Of a DNA stretch of 64,000 bases, positions 11,931 to 23,291 are shown one piece after another. The stretch's first letter is position 1. Every line of letters begins with the position of its first letter. The DNA is from Erpobdella octoculata (lineage: Eukaryota > Annelida > Clitellata > Hirudinida > Erpobdellidae): NCBI GenBank assembly GCA_963978895.1, contig OZ022242.1:1315819-1379818 (forward strand), written 5' to 3'. Made by a program: the position numbers and the translations under genes. The notes beneath the pieces are model-generated. The model ran no database searches. It was not told the DNA's origin and saw nothing but the letters and a program-made list of their open reading frames with translations.

Positions 11931-12157
11931 TTATTTATTTTTTTAAGTTAAGCTCATATGAACTAACAGAGAAAAACTGGTTGCACCAAGGAAAACCTAC
12001 CTTGCATAAGCGGCGATCAAATGGTTTAATTGGAGAAAAAAACTGCTTAGCATGAACAATGAACGTTCGAATTAGCATAAAAAATAAACGTTTGATTAAG
12101 CATGAAGAATGAGTATTCTGATTAGATAAATTTGTTGAAAAAATGAATTTAATACGC

Positions 12158-12225
12158 AAACCACCTCCAGCAGATAATACTCGTAGGCTTAAATATATAT
12201 TGTGATTGCGTTGATGTCGGCCGGT
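12158..12225 (+). repeat. CE8: array element
   Basis: Boxes AAACCACCTCCAGC, CTTAAATAT and GGCCGGT, exactly 68 nt. AACC at the 5' end can pair with GGTT at the 3' end. The flank starting GAACTAACAGAGAAAAA is shared with CE18 and CE51. Confidence 0.8.
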
Positions 12226-12350
12226 TCGTAGTTCCACTTAAAAACATTTTGCTATTTTTTTCAAAAGTTACATTCTCAGGAAGACTTCATTTGATAAAGT
12301 TGATTTGAGTTGTTTTTTGTTTCCTTATTAAATCAAGTAAAAAAAAATGT

Positions 12351-12822
12351 CCAATCACTCTCAAACGTTCTTCACGTAACAAAGATCGTCATAAAACTGT
12401 CATGAGTAAATGTGGTCGTCACTCGCTCGAGAATTACAAAAAAGGTATTTGCTCCAGAGTATCGTACACCAGCCCGACAACAGGAGTTTAATGAAAAACG
12501 CGAAAAAAGAGAGAAACAAAAAGAAGAAGAACGAGCTCAAAACTGCAAATTTTCTTGACCAGCCCTTTTGGAATGGCCTCCATCGGCGCACCGGTGACAT
12601 TGTCTGAATCAATGTCAAAAAAAGCAAGCACTCAAAAAAGCTATGTGTTTGAATCAGCAGCAACAGGCCTCGAAGAATAACCGTAAAAGCAATTTGTTGT
12701 CATCAACCCTTGTACCCATTGCAAGAACTGATCACCAATGTGCCACAGCTTATATTGCAACCTCCCTCGAATCCACTAAGACAACCAACGCTAGCAGAAG
12801 TGGAAATGGGTCTTCCAAATAG
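12351..12822 (+). pseudogene. Decayed intronless coding sequence, frameshifted
   Basis: A GC-richer island in which good coding sequence switches frame about three times without a splice site. Piece 1 (from 12,351) is basic (RSSRNKDRHK). Piece 2 (about 12,442-12,555) holds VFAPEYRTPARQQEF followed by a charged EKREKREKQKEEE coil. Piece 3 (about 12,553-12,680) holds MASIGAPVTLSESMSKKAS. Piece 4 (about 12,655-12,822) is Ser/Thr/Asn-rich and ends at a TAG. Each piece is plausible protein where the other frames are not, so this is probably one broken gene or a processed retrocopy. I do not recognise the protein. An adenine-rich run does not immediately follow, so retroposition is unproven. Confidence 0.5.
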
Positions 12823-13657
12823 AAAATTGTGTTTTTATTAATTTTATTTTCAATTATACTTTTTTTTTAACTTGGGGGTAATTAGCATTTAAATTGATTT
12901 CAAATTTCAATTTATTTTTATCTGGTTATTAGTAGATTTGTCCAAGTAGATTTGTAATAACGTACAATGAACGATTTTGTTACGATATTGCTTAATTTAA
13001 AATGATTCGTTAGAATGATTTTAAAAGTTATTTGACAATAATAAACACTTAATTCGTTTCAATTTTTGAAAATAAAACCATAAAACTAAAAAGATTATAA
13101 TAAAAAAAAATTAAATGACTAGTAACCCGTTTATTCAAATGGCAAAGTCATTAAACGCTTATAAGACATTATGCATTTACTCTTAAACGATATGAAATGT
13201 AAACCATTGATACAAAACAGAGTGTATTATACAGACAATAATTGAAATTTTGTATACAGGCTGTAAAAATAATTCAAGCTGTTCAAAATACAGAAATGTA
13301 AAAAAAGCTGGGTAATAAAAAACTTACTTAAGAAATCTAAAACAAACAAATGTATTAAATTATTTAAAAATATTAAAGCAAACAAGAATTTCTTAAAAAT
13401 TTTCAAGTGAAATAAAATATGGTAGTAATAACTTTATGAAATTTCAGGCTTGAGTTAGTCGAGGTTTTGTTTATCCATTTTTTCAACTTTTTATACCTTT
13501 TAACGTTTTTAGATCAATAAAAAATACCAAATAGAATTGTAAAAAATAACATTTTATTAACAATACAGTATTTAATACTCATCCTGTACATGTGAGTACA
13601 CACAACACAAATACAAACATTATATACCGTCCACTTTGTACTATATTATTAGCCAAC

Positions 13658-13725
13658 AAGCACCTTCATCTAGAAATATTTATAAACCTAAATATTTCTT
13701 CTTCAGCCTGTCACTGTGCAGCGGT
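13658..13725 (+). repeat. CE9: array element, best hairpin
   Basis: Exactly 68 nt. AGAAATATTTA (13,672-13,682) pairs perfectly with TAAATATTTCT (13,689-13,699) around a 6-nt loop. TTCAGCCTGTCACTGTGCA and GCGGT follow. The 3' part and flank are nearly identical to CE14. Confidence 0.9.
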
Positions 13726-13861
13726 TTAAAAACGAAGCGTCGAATTGCACTCAGATGGGCAGCTAAGAATTATTGTCTACTTTCTTCTGTATTTCAGCTC
13801 ACAAAAAATTTTAAAAGCATGACTATATTGGTATTGTTAGGTAGTTCAGTCAATAAAACTT

Positions 13862-14060
13862 GAAAAACCAATAGTTACAATCTCTGTTTGTGTGTGTGTG
13901 TGTGGCTTTCTTTGTACGCAAATCTTGCAAGTAAAATTTAACCAGCTTTTTGACTAGTTAAGAAACTGAAACTTTTAGCATATCTTTATATTGGATGACA
14001 ATACATGATTCAATAAAAAAAACGTTATTTAAACATCTTTTGTATACATACACACAGACA
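13862..14060 (+). repeat. Interspersed repeat family D, plus copy, with (TG)n
   Basis: A TG tract, then TACGCAAATCTTGCAAGTA and the TTGGATGACAATACATGATT end. Same family as 2450-2640 (inverted) and 27,893-28,085. Confidence 0.6.
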
Positions 14061-14682
14061 CACAGACACACATCGAGTGTATTTACTAATGTTTATTTAA
14101 GTTCTATAAGATTTGTTAGTTTGTTGTGAATTGATGATTTGGAAAAAAAGTTGACTCTATTTTGTTGTTTTAGAACTAAACTATTTTTACAATTTATTTG
14201 CACGTTCATTTTTTTTCAACAGATGTAATTTGAAATTTGAGATCAACTAACTAAAAAGATTTGAAAATATTCAAACACATTACCGTTAATAATTTTAAAA
14301 TTATATGGAGTTCATTTAAAAAATATTTTATATAAACCTCTTTTACAACCTTTAAATATGTTTTCGAATTTTAAACTATGACATCGTCTTAACTGATTTT
14401 GTTTAAAAAACTTATAAAAACTTTAAATATGCTATTTTTATTTAAGTTGCTTATATATGGTTTGAAAAAGCAATTAATCTAGTTTGTGACTCCTGTTAAC
14501 AAAACGTTACCTCATGTATTCAAACTTCTCTTTGTTCAGTAAAGTTTTTTTGTTTTTTATTACAGAAAATACAATTTGAGCTTTTTTTAAGTGTTTGTTA
14601 TAATTGGTCTAGTACTCTGCTCACAACGAGTATGGTCGATAGTAGTTTGTTATCAGCTTGTCAACGTGTGTGTTTTATGTCA

Positions 14683-14750
14683 TAAAAATGGAGAAAGTTT
14701 ATGCAATAAAAATGAAGAAAGTTTATGCAAAAAAAATGGAAAAAGTTTGT
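14683..14750. repeat. Short tandem repeat around AAGTTTATGCAA
   Basis: Three imperfect copies of a unit of about 26 bp, AAAATGRARAAAGTTTATGC. Confidence 0.7.
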
Positions 14751-14926
14751 TTAGTTTTCAAGATAATTAAATCAATTATGAATTTTGTTATGAAATTAAT
14801 AATTGCGTAATTTTTAGTGTTTCGGAATAATTTATTTTTATGAGAAATCTGAACAAATTATTGCAACTATAATCATATTTTTTCAATTAAAGTTCACTGC
14901 ATATAAAATAGTTGAACCAAAAATGG

Positions 14927-14985
14927 AAACACAACGAAAGCTTAAACAATGTTTCACTAAATAGAAAGTAATGTGCAGCCGTGGT
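14927..14985 (+). repeat. CE10: probable eroded array element
   Basis: AAACACAACG, GCTTAAACAAT and GTGCAGCCGTGGT recall the three boxes in order, but spacing is shorter than usual. It fills what would otherwise be a gap in the roughly 1-kb rhythm. Confidence 0.4.
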
Positions 14986-15524
14986 GTGTAATAAACCTAT
15001 AATACCTAACTACACTGTATTTACTACAAGTGGAAATGGGCCATGCTGAGGAAGTGGTAACAGAAACTAGATTTTGCAATTTTGTACCCGTAAGTAGATT
15101 TCCAACTTATTTATTTTTTGGCAATTTTATTTTGTATATTCATTAAATAAACGTGTTCTAACGTTTTATTAAAACAAAGTGCTGTAACATTTTGACCTCT
15201 GCATTGAATAAAATGATTTTGTTTTGCAAACTTGAAATTAGTAGTTGTATAAACATATTTCTAATACCAGGTGGCGAATAAAATAGAATCAGACAAAAAA
15301 ACTGCATTAACGTCAGTATTTCAATTTTTTGTTCCTTTTATATTGAATTTGGTTGAAAAAAGCAATGTATGTAATAAATTAGTTTTCATTGTCATTCCCA
15401 GAGAAATGAGCAATTATAATTGTGTTATAGAGTTTGAAGATAATTTTTTCAAGTGCGTATCAACATTAAATTTTTTTTTTAATTTGAGCAAAACTACAAT
15501 TAAATTTAGAAATTACAAAACACA

Positions 15525-15599
15525 AAACACCACTGAGTGTAAAGACGACAAACGTTTAAATAATGTGTCTTTGTGATTACCGATAAGCTACGCTGCGGT
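15525..15599 (+). repeat. CE11: array element
   Basis: Boxes AAACACCACTGAG, GTTTAAATAA and GCTGCGGT. 75 nt. Confidence 0.75.
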
Positions 15600-16430
15600 T
15601 GTACAGGAACACGTGTTCTAGACTTGCATTTCAATCTTTAAACACCTGGTGTAAAATTCTATAAATTACTATAAAAAAATGCGATATAATTGTGTCGCAA
15701 ACGCTCATATATTCATAGCTTATGTATTAGTATATATCTGTTTTGATTGATTATGGAAAACTGTTTTGGAAGTAGAAACTATAATTGAAGGAATCTAAGC
15801 TTTGAAAAAGCTATGAAAATGCAAACAAATAAATATAAATCACTGTAAAATGTTTAGAAACTAACAAATTTCAGTGTGAAATAACGTAATAAAACTATCT
15901 CCAGCAACTGGGAATAAAATAACAAAAATGTTATTGCAATGTGTTAGTTTAAACAATTTGGTGCGTTGATTATTAAAATTCTAAACCACAGTCAGTGCAT
16001 TCCATAAGCGACATGTAGAAAGTTACACGTTGTGAAATTCTTTTCTTCTATCTACCCTCTAGTCACTACTTCATCAGTTTCTTGTGGTGGTCTAATTTTT
16101 AACGGTCAAAGGAGTTTTTTTTTAATTTTTTTGAGCTGGGATTAAATTATTAATAATTTGAAACAGAATAATTTAATAAATTAAAATTAACAATAGAAAA
16201 GTTTTTTTCAAATTTAATTTTTTCTCAAGGCGTTCAACAAAATTAATAGCTGTTTAGAATGATTTGTTTTGTAACCAAATTAATAGAAAAAAACACATAA
16301 CTCTTTGACATAATTTTGCTGTAGGATGTTTTGGAAGACACTGGTAGAGTAGGGCTGTATTAAAACTAACCAATAAAGTGCAATGTTTTTTAGTCAAATA
16401 GATTCATTTTTACAACTTTTTATTTGGCCA
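15600..16430. other. AT-rich spacer, nothing recognised
   Basis: No gene, RNA or repeat is recognised between CE11 and the GAAC microsatellite. Confidence 0.5.
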
Positions 16431-16432
16431 AG

Positions 16433-16573
16433 GAACAAACGAACGAACGAACGAACAAACAAACGAACGAACGAATGAACGAACGAACGAACGAACGAAC
16501 TAACGAACGAACAAACGAACGAACGAATGAACGAACGAACGAACGAACGAACGGACGAACGAACGAACAAACG
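16433..16573. repeat. (GAAC)n microsatellite
   Basis: About 35 units of CGAA/GAAC with a few substitutions. It creates long but meaningless RSFVRSFV-type frames on the minus strand. Confidence 0.95.
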
Positions 16574-16953
16574 AAAGAATGAATGTTTGTTTTTCTGAAT
16601 GTCTCGAAAGGTAAGAACAGCAATATGCTTAGAATTTTTTTTCAATAATCACTTAACAAGATGATGCCGTCTCACCATTTTCAAATTTTTTTATAACACT
16701 CGTATTTTATTTAAATTTAAAGAATGCACTGATCTTATTTAATAATTTTTATATTGATTTGTTCTTTTGTAAAATAGGAAAAGACAAAAGACAAATTAGG
16801 AAATACTGGAACAAGTACAAAATAGGGTTTTAATGTTCTTGAATCCATAAAATTTTTTTGCACACAAATACAATTTTTTACTTAGATTTTAATATTCACA
16901 AGACATATATTTCAGCTCAGCTTATTTAGCTAAAGAAAACCTAGATAAAAATT

Positions 16954-17023
16954 AAACACCTAGAACTAAACGTTTTCAAAAACTATAAACATTCAGTCTT
17001 GGAGCAAATCGAACAGTTGCGGT
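16954..17023 (+). repeat. CE12: array element
   Basis: Boxes AAACACCTAGAAC, CTATAAACA and GTTGCGGT, 70 nt. Confidence 0.65.
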
Positions 17024-17149
17024 AAGCGATAAGGTATGTATTAAGAATAGGACTGTGGAAAACTTTGTTCCTCAAATAAATTATATTTTGTAATAAGGCA
17101 GCATCATATTTTCAGCAATTGATTTTTTAGATAACAAGTAAATTAAAAA

Positions 17150-18005
17150 CGATTTTTTAAAACCCAATGCTTTTATATGTAATTAAAACACAAATTTTGC
17201 AATCAATTTTTTCTTATATTACTCTTTTATTTTATATTAAAGTCGCAATATACAAAAAAAATAGGCCTTAACCTATTCTAATGGACCTTACCTTTTAAAG
17301 TGCGATCCGAGAGCACCCCAAGTTCTTATACAATGATGGTGAAATTAAATTAAAATGAAATTAATTAAAATTAACTAAATTAATTGACTTATTGTAAAAC
17401 TAATAATTGAATATTGCATTGTCTTTTATTTTGAGCATGTATGCAAAATTTGAAAAAAAAATCTATCATCAGGAAGTGACTCAAAAATTGATTGCAAGAT
17501 TTGAAACAGACAGAGAAACAGAAAGACAAACAGAGACGACGAGTAAATAAAAGCATTGGGAATAAAAACGAATTTTTAAAACCCAATGCTTTTATATGTA
17601 ATTAAAACACAAATTATGCAATCAATTTTTCTTATAATTATAATTACTTAATTATAATTATTTATAATTTTATAATAATTTATAATAATTTATAATTTTA
17701 TAATAATTTATAATAATTTATAATTTATAATTTATATTATTTATAATAATTTATAATTTATAATAATTATAATTATTATAATTATTATAATTTTTTCTTG
17801 TCATATAAAAATGAAATTAATTAAAATTAACTAAATTAATTGACTTATTGTGAAACTAATAATTGAATATTGCATTGTCTTTTATTTTGAGCATGTATGC
17901 AAAATTTGAAAAAAATCTATCATCAGGAAGTGACTCAAAAATTGATTGCAAGATTTGAAACAGACAGAGAAACAGACAAACAGAGACGACGAGTAGATAA
18001 AAGCA
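17150..18005 (+). repeat. Local tandem duplication (~0.43-kb unit, two copies)
   Basis: 17,150-17,573 and 17,567-18,005 share AAAACCCAATGCTTTTATAT at their starts and, further on, GAATATTGCATTGTCTTTTA and a CAGACAGAGAAACAGA stretch. The second copy is expanded by a (TAATTTATAA)n tract at 17,635-17,795. The GATTGCAAGATTTG core resembles repeat family D. Confidence 0.85.
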
Positions 18006-18630
18006 TTGTAGAATAATAACCATATTACAAAGTGAAACATTCACCACAATCTTCCAAATACTTACTATGTAAACTATGTGAAGATTTAAAAAAAATATAA
18101 AAAAAATGAGTCAACATAGAAAAATTATTAAAACTGTTCACGTTAATAAATTGAATGTTGCTTTTTTTAGATAAATTAAAACAATATGGTTAATTTTTGG
18201 ACATATAATTGGTAATTTGTTGAATTTTCTTTATCTATTCACTCAATTTCATTTTTATAATATTTAAATTTTGTTCAATAAATCTGTAAGCATATTAGAA
18301 TGTAAAGTAATCAATAAAAAATAAATCGACCATTTTTCAGTTTGATTTAATAACAAGAAGTTTGTTTCTTAAGTGTCAAAAGGTCACTATGTATTTATTG
18401 GTCAAGCAAACAACTAAGAGAACAAGGTAAAGTTTTTATAGATGATTATAAAAGATTTTTTTTATATTTATTAAATTTAAAAATTAAAATTTGTTTAAAA
18501 ATTGGCTAGATGCGGATGTGAAGGTTTTTCATCTTTTGAAAACAGTCAATTTTTTTTATTCAACGTTGTTCCAGTTTTAGCAACTTTCTTTTTTTTTCAT
18601 AAATTCAAACATTGGTAATTAACACATTGA

Positions 18631-18945
18631 GACGGGTTGGTGTAGTGGTTTAGACACCGGCTTGGATATCCGGAGTACCCGGGTTCGATTCCAGGTTCGG
18701 TCACGTAGTTTCCTTGAGCAAAATATTAACTCACACTGCTCAGGCTAACTCAGCCTTTCATTTTTCATTGGTCGATAAACGAGTACCAGATTTGCAACAA
18801 AGGATGATAGGGTTCGGAACATTCCGATTTCGGATAGACGTGCGTGTGGCAGGAAACTGTGTGATCCCACATGCACGAGCCGTCCCCGGCTAGAGTGGGC
18901 TTTACGAATTCTCTACTACTAAATTCTCTACTACTTAAACTCTAA
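18631..18945 (+). mobile_element. tRNA-derived SINE (family A-like)
   Basis: Pol III A box TGGTGTAGTGG (18,639-18,649) and B box GGTTCGATTCC (18,683-18,693) have tRNA-like spacing. They are followed by a non-tRNA body with CCTTGAGCAAAATATTAAC and GTGATCCCACATGCACGAGC. The head does not close as a full tRNA cloverleaf and the unit is much longer than a tRNA, so it is a SINE and not a tRNA gene. Confidence 0.75.
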
Positions 18946-18959
18946 TGCACAAATGAACA

Positions 18960-19190
18960 TCGATGAAATTCTGAATTTTGTTGTTTACTCAACTTGTACT
19001 ATTTAACAAATCTTTAAAAATTTAGAATCTTCCAATGGAACAGACAGACAAGAACTCTAAAAAACATTAGAAAAGAAAAACAAATTACAACTTGACAAAT
19101 ACTTTTTTTACATAGTCAAAAACAACTATGTAACATTCATTCAGTAATATAATGTTTGATAGAAGACACTTCTTGTTAAAATTTTGTGAA
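18960..19190 (+). repeat. Duplicated spacer leading into CE13 (pairs with 30,720-30,950)
   Basis: Collinear with the sequence before CE21, including TTTACTCAACTTGTACTATT and TAATATAATGTTTGATAGAA. Confidence 0.8.
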
Positions 19191-19236
19191 TGCAGCCTTG
19201 TGAACGCTCAAATATTTGTCACCTTGACGTCTCGGT
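19164..19236 (+). repeat. CE13: array element
   Basis: Boxes AGACACTTCTTG, CTCAAATAT and CTCGGTT. The left third is nearly identical to the start of CE21. Confidence 0.7.
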
Positions 19237-19992
19237 TAACAAACTTCAATCTTCCGAGCTGTTAACTACAATGCAACATATTTAATAAATTATAGTATAT
19301 TTGAAGTGTGTTTGGACAAACACTGAGAATCATGAGCCCGAAGGTTAACTCCTACAGCAATGCGATCCCATTTGGCATCATTATTTTCATGCCTTATAAT
19401 GAACTTAACACTTCCAAATGACATCCTTATGCGGTTCTCTGTGAAAGTTTATATTAAAGAACATTTGAAGCTACATCTTTTTTTTAAATGGGCAACCTAA
19501 TAGCCAAATTTTTAGTTTTAACTAAAAAAAGTTTGTTTTTTAATCATGCGGTAAGAGTTTAAATTGTAATGCCGTGGTCTTGTTGTATGCATAGAGGTGG
19601 AAAAGTAGCATTTAATGTTTTTAAGCGATGTAAACAAATCTGGTAAACAAATCAACTTAAATGATAGCAAATATTGTAAATAAGCGTTGAGTAATTTTAT
19701 TTATAACTTCTTATACATATTTATAACAAATAGATATGTTTCAGAGAGTCCTTCATGAAATTGAGACTTACAAAGTGGAAATAATGCAAGCAGTTAAAAA
19801 AACTAGGACGACAAATTGCCGTAAGACACGTAAAACAAACAAATGTATTAAGTAACTTAACATTATTCAAACAAACAAGCAATTAAGCATTTTTTAAAAT
19901 GTTTGTAAGTGAAATAAAATGTGGTCTTTAATAACTTTATGAAATTTCACGTTTCAGTGAGTTGAAGTTTTGTTTATATATGCTTTCAATTA

Positions 19993-22116
19993 TCTTATAT
20001 ATAAAAATGAAATGTTTGTTTATTTGTTTGTTCGGACATAAAATGTAAACGGCCGAACAGATTTAATTGAAATTTGGCAAACTTATGTATCTTATTCAAG
20101 CGGTGGTTCCTGTAAAATTTTAAATAAATTGGTTTCTCCGTTGATGTTTTATGGACAAAAAACGTTTTGGTCAGCGGTAGTAAGTTGGAGTAAATTTTTT
20201 TTCTACAAAATAAAATAAAATTAATTTATAGTTAAATTATACAAAATATTTTTTTTTCTTAAGTTTTAAAGGTTTTAAATATAAATATTAAATTAAATAA
20301 ATATGTGTGTTGTTTAGTGCCGTCCATAGATATCTATGGTGCCGCCGGATACCTTTGTTTTGATTTCATAGAGCTCATTGAGGCTCATTCTCTTCCGAAC
20401 CTCCGATACGACAGCTCTGCTATCGGTAAACTTTATATTTGATTTTAGCAACTTATTTTTTAAATCTAGATAACTTTGGATTTCAGGACTAATCAATAAA
20501 TTGCAGGTGGAATTTCTTCTATTTAGAGATATTTTGTGCTTCACAAAAAGAGTTCCAGACTTAACAAATTAAAATTAAATCAAATTAGAAATTCATTGTT
20601 CATATCTCCCACTCAAAAGTAAGTGGCAAAGCTTTGGTAATTTGTTTTTAGTTGTTAAAATCATGATTTACTGTGTATCTTTCAATTTGTTTCGTTTGTT
20701 GCATTGCACGTGTTTAATTATGTTATAATATTATTAATTATTATAAGATTATCATTATGCTCTAACATTTTGTGTTTTACAAAAAGGAGTTGCAGATTGG
20801 AAAAATAAATTTAAATTCATTGTTCATATTTATCGTTCAAGGCTTCTGACTTCAATTGTTCCTCATCTAATATTGTTGAGCGACGAGCCTGCTATCAGCC
20901 TATCGGTAAATGAGAAATTTTTTGGGCAGGTATGTTTTTTTTTTATGTGATGGCATTACAACCATTATTATTCACGAGTAGTTATGACTATAAGATTATG
21001 AATTAATTTATCGGTCTTATTTTATTTTTTACTTTTCAGATGAAACTAGAAAATTACATTTTTAAGAAACTAGAAAATTACATTTTTAAGAAAATTTTAC
21101 ACGCAACACCGATTTATGGTAAAATCCATATATGAATTCACAGATATATGAGGTGCATGAAATTTGAAAGAAATGAAAACAAGTGTAGTATTTTTGTGTC
21201 TCAACAAAATCATGAACAAAGTTCTCAAGTAAGCCTGTCAATCTGCTGCTGTTTTGTTCGATTTATAATTGCATCATTTGCTAAATAAAAGTGGTACTCT
21301 TCGATTGTTCCAAATTGATGATCTCGGAAAATTCATTAAGTTAATGCTTTGAAAGTTTTTAATATTATTATTACTTCATGTTTTATTTCAATCTGTGTTT
21401 TATATCACATTTTTCAAAGCCACGGGTCAACATTTATTAACATGCCACATGTAGCGTTATATGCTTTCTGTAGACATGACACTTAAAAACTAAGAACAAC
21501 TCAAAGACTAGCGATTTTACGAAAAGCAGCTGTTGAACAGTGTGTGATAAATCTATTGTAAGCATTTATAATCTTACAAGTATTTAAAATAAATATAACC
21601 TGTTGAGATATATGAGCGGATTTTAACATTATTGCAGCCGTTAACTAATAAATTTTTTTTTTCAGCTTCAGTCAATCATAATAAGCCTTTGCAGAAGATC
21701 ACACTTGCAGAGTGGAACCAATACATTAAAGAACACTAATTAAAATTGAGGAAGTTCAGACGTAACTAAACGAGCAAACCAAACAACAAAGTGTTAACGA
21801 GAGAACAGATCAATTTTGATGACTGTGCACAGCATTCCGCTACAGCCCATCTAAGCCACATTGGGAAGGCTCTAAAATTTAATGGAGGAACAGAAGAGCG
21901 AAAAGAAGAGCAAGCTGGAGCGGTAAAGCGTAAAAGCTACCGGGATCGGGAAAAGTAAAAGAGACCGGGGCCGGAAAAGCGACCGTGAGCAGAAATGCGA
22001 CCAGGAGTGAGAAAGCGACATGGAACGGGAAAGCAAGCGGTTAAGGAAACGGGAGCCAGAGAGAAAACGATAAAAACCCTTTAAAATCCCCGGGCAACGC
22101 CGGGTAACCCAGCTAG
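19993..22116 (+). mobile_element. Non-autonomous Helitron
   Basis: The 5' end is TCTTATATATAAAAATGAAA, starting with TC just after an A. The 3' end is CCCGGGCAACGCCGGG, a 5-bp hairpin, then TAACCCAG and CTAG (22,113-22,116), followed by T. TC start, CTRR end, a subterminal hairpin and insertion between A and T are Helitron hallmarks. A purine-rich minisatellite related to those at 35-36 kb lies at about 21,890-22,070. No Rep/helicase coding survives. Removing it leaves CE13 and CE14 about 0.9 kb apart, close to the array's normal spacing. Confidence 0.85.
20314..20544 (-). CDS. Short unrecognised ORF inside the Helitron
   Basis: 76 codons with a charged segment (SEVRKRMSLNELYEIKTK) and better codon diversity than the surroundings. 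It may be a fragment picked up by the Helitron. No family is recognised. A related phrase (GCTATCAGCCTATCGGTAAA) occurs again at about 20,890-20,910. Confidence 0.25.
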   Translation of the reverse strand: MKHKISLNRRNSTCNLLISPEIQSYLDLKNKLLKSNIKFTDSRAVVSEVRKRMSLNELYEIKTKVSGGTIDIYGRH

Positions 22117-22293
22117 TATATATATATATATTCAAATTTTTGAACATTTTAATGTGTTTTATATCAATAAAAAATATAAAAAAAAATTAAAAAGTAAAAT
22201 TTTATTAACAATACTCAGCCCGTCATTCTGAGTACAGACAACACAAATAATAAAATTGTATAACGTTCACTTTGTAATAAATTATTAGCCAAC

Positions 22294-22361
22294 AGACACC
22301 TTCATCTTGAAATATTTATAAACCTAAATAATTCTTTTTCAGCCTGTCACTGTGCAGCGGT
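22294..22361 (+). repeat. CE14: array element
   Basis: 68 nt. Boxes AGACACCTTCATC, CCTAAATAA and GCAGCGGT. GAAATATTTA/TAAATAATTC hairpin with one mismatch; GAC at the 5' end pairs with GTC at the 3' end. Close paralogue of CE9. Confidence 0.9.
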
Positions 22362-23224
22362 CGGAATAATACACGGACTATTGCTTGTTTAATTTCTATC
22401 AGCTTTGTTGGTTTGTTGTGAATCGTTGTTCTTCTGTTATATGAAAATAACAATTTGACTTAATTTCTTGTTTTTAGAATTTAGCTATTTTTGAAGTTTA
22501 TTTGTACGTTCAATTGGAATAACTCAAAAGAAATTGTTGATCGCAGTTTTCTTTGCCTGCTCCAACTAATCATTTAAAAAAATGCTTTTAGCGATAGTTC
22601 CTGGCTTGCTGAGTTTAATGCAACATTAAAACACTATTAAATTTTGAAATAATAAAAAAAAACAAACTAATATGTCTGAATTAGCAAAACAGTGAAAATA
22701 ATTAATTAATTAATTAATTAGTACAAAATTTTTTTCATTAAAACAAAAAATGCTATTTTAACTGGAAGCAAAAATGATCAACAACACAGTGAAACAGAGA
22801 TGATTGTCGAAAGTGACTCATAGTACTTTAACTTCTTTAGATATAAGAAAAGTGGCACCAGATGTGCTTATTGAAATAGTTAATTTAAATTTATTAAACT
22901 GATGATGTGAACCAAGTACAACTATTTTTGTATGTTTTAGTTGTAAGAAATTTGAACAGTGTCATTAATTAAAAAAAACCAAAACAAAACGTTTCAAAAA
23001 AATACTATAAAAATATTTAAATAAATTAAATTTAAACGGTGTTATTGTTTAACTATAAATATAAAAAAATATTAATTTATAAAAAAAACAAGAAAAACAG
23101 GAGGTTTTTAAAAACATATTATAAGAGAAAAACAGTAATAAAGTTCATTCCGTGCATCTGGAAGTCAGAAAGTAAAAACATATAAAAAGTTAAAAGTACA
23201 GTTACTATCATAAATTTAACTAAC

Positions 23225-23291
23225 AGACACCTCTAGTTGGAAAACTGTCAAAGATCAAATAGATATAAATATACGTCGTTGTGGAGGCGGT
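23225..23291 (+). repeat. CE15: array element
   Basis: 67 nt. AGACACCTCTAG, ATCAAATAG and GGAGGCGGT. The ends can pair as GAC/GTC plus CCTC/GAGG around a small internal loop. Confidence 0.85.

Noticed and set aside
16394..16645. RSFVRSFV-type open frames
   Set aside because: Translation of the (GAAC)n microsatellite.
18631..18705. tRNA gene
   Set aside because: A and B boxes are present but the sequence continues as a SINE body and does not fold as a full tRNA. The same applies at 61,831.
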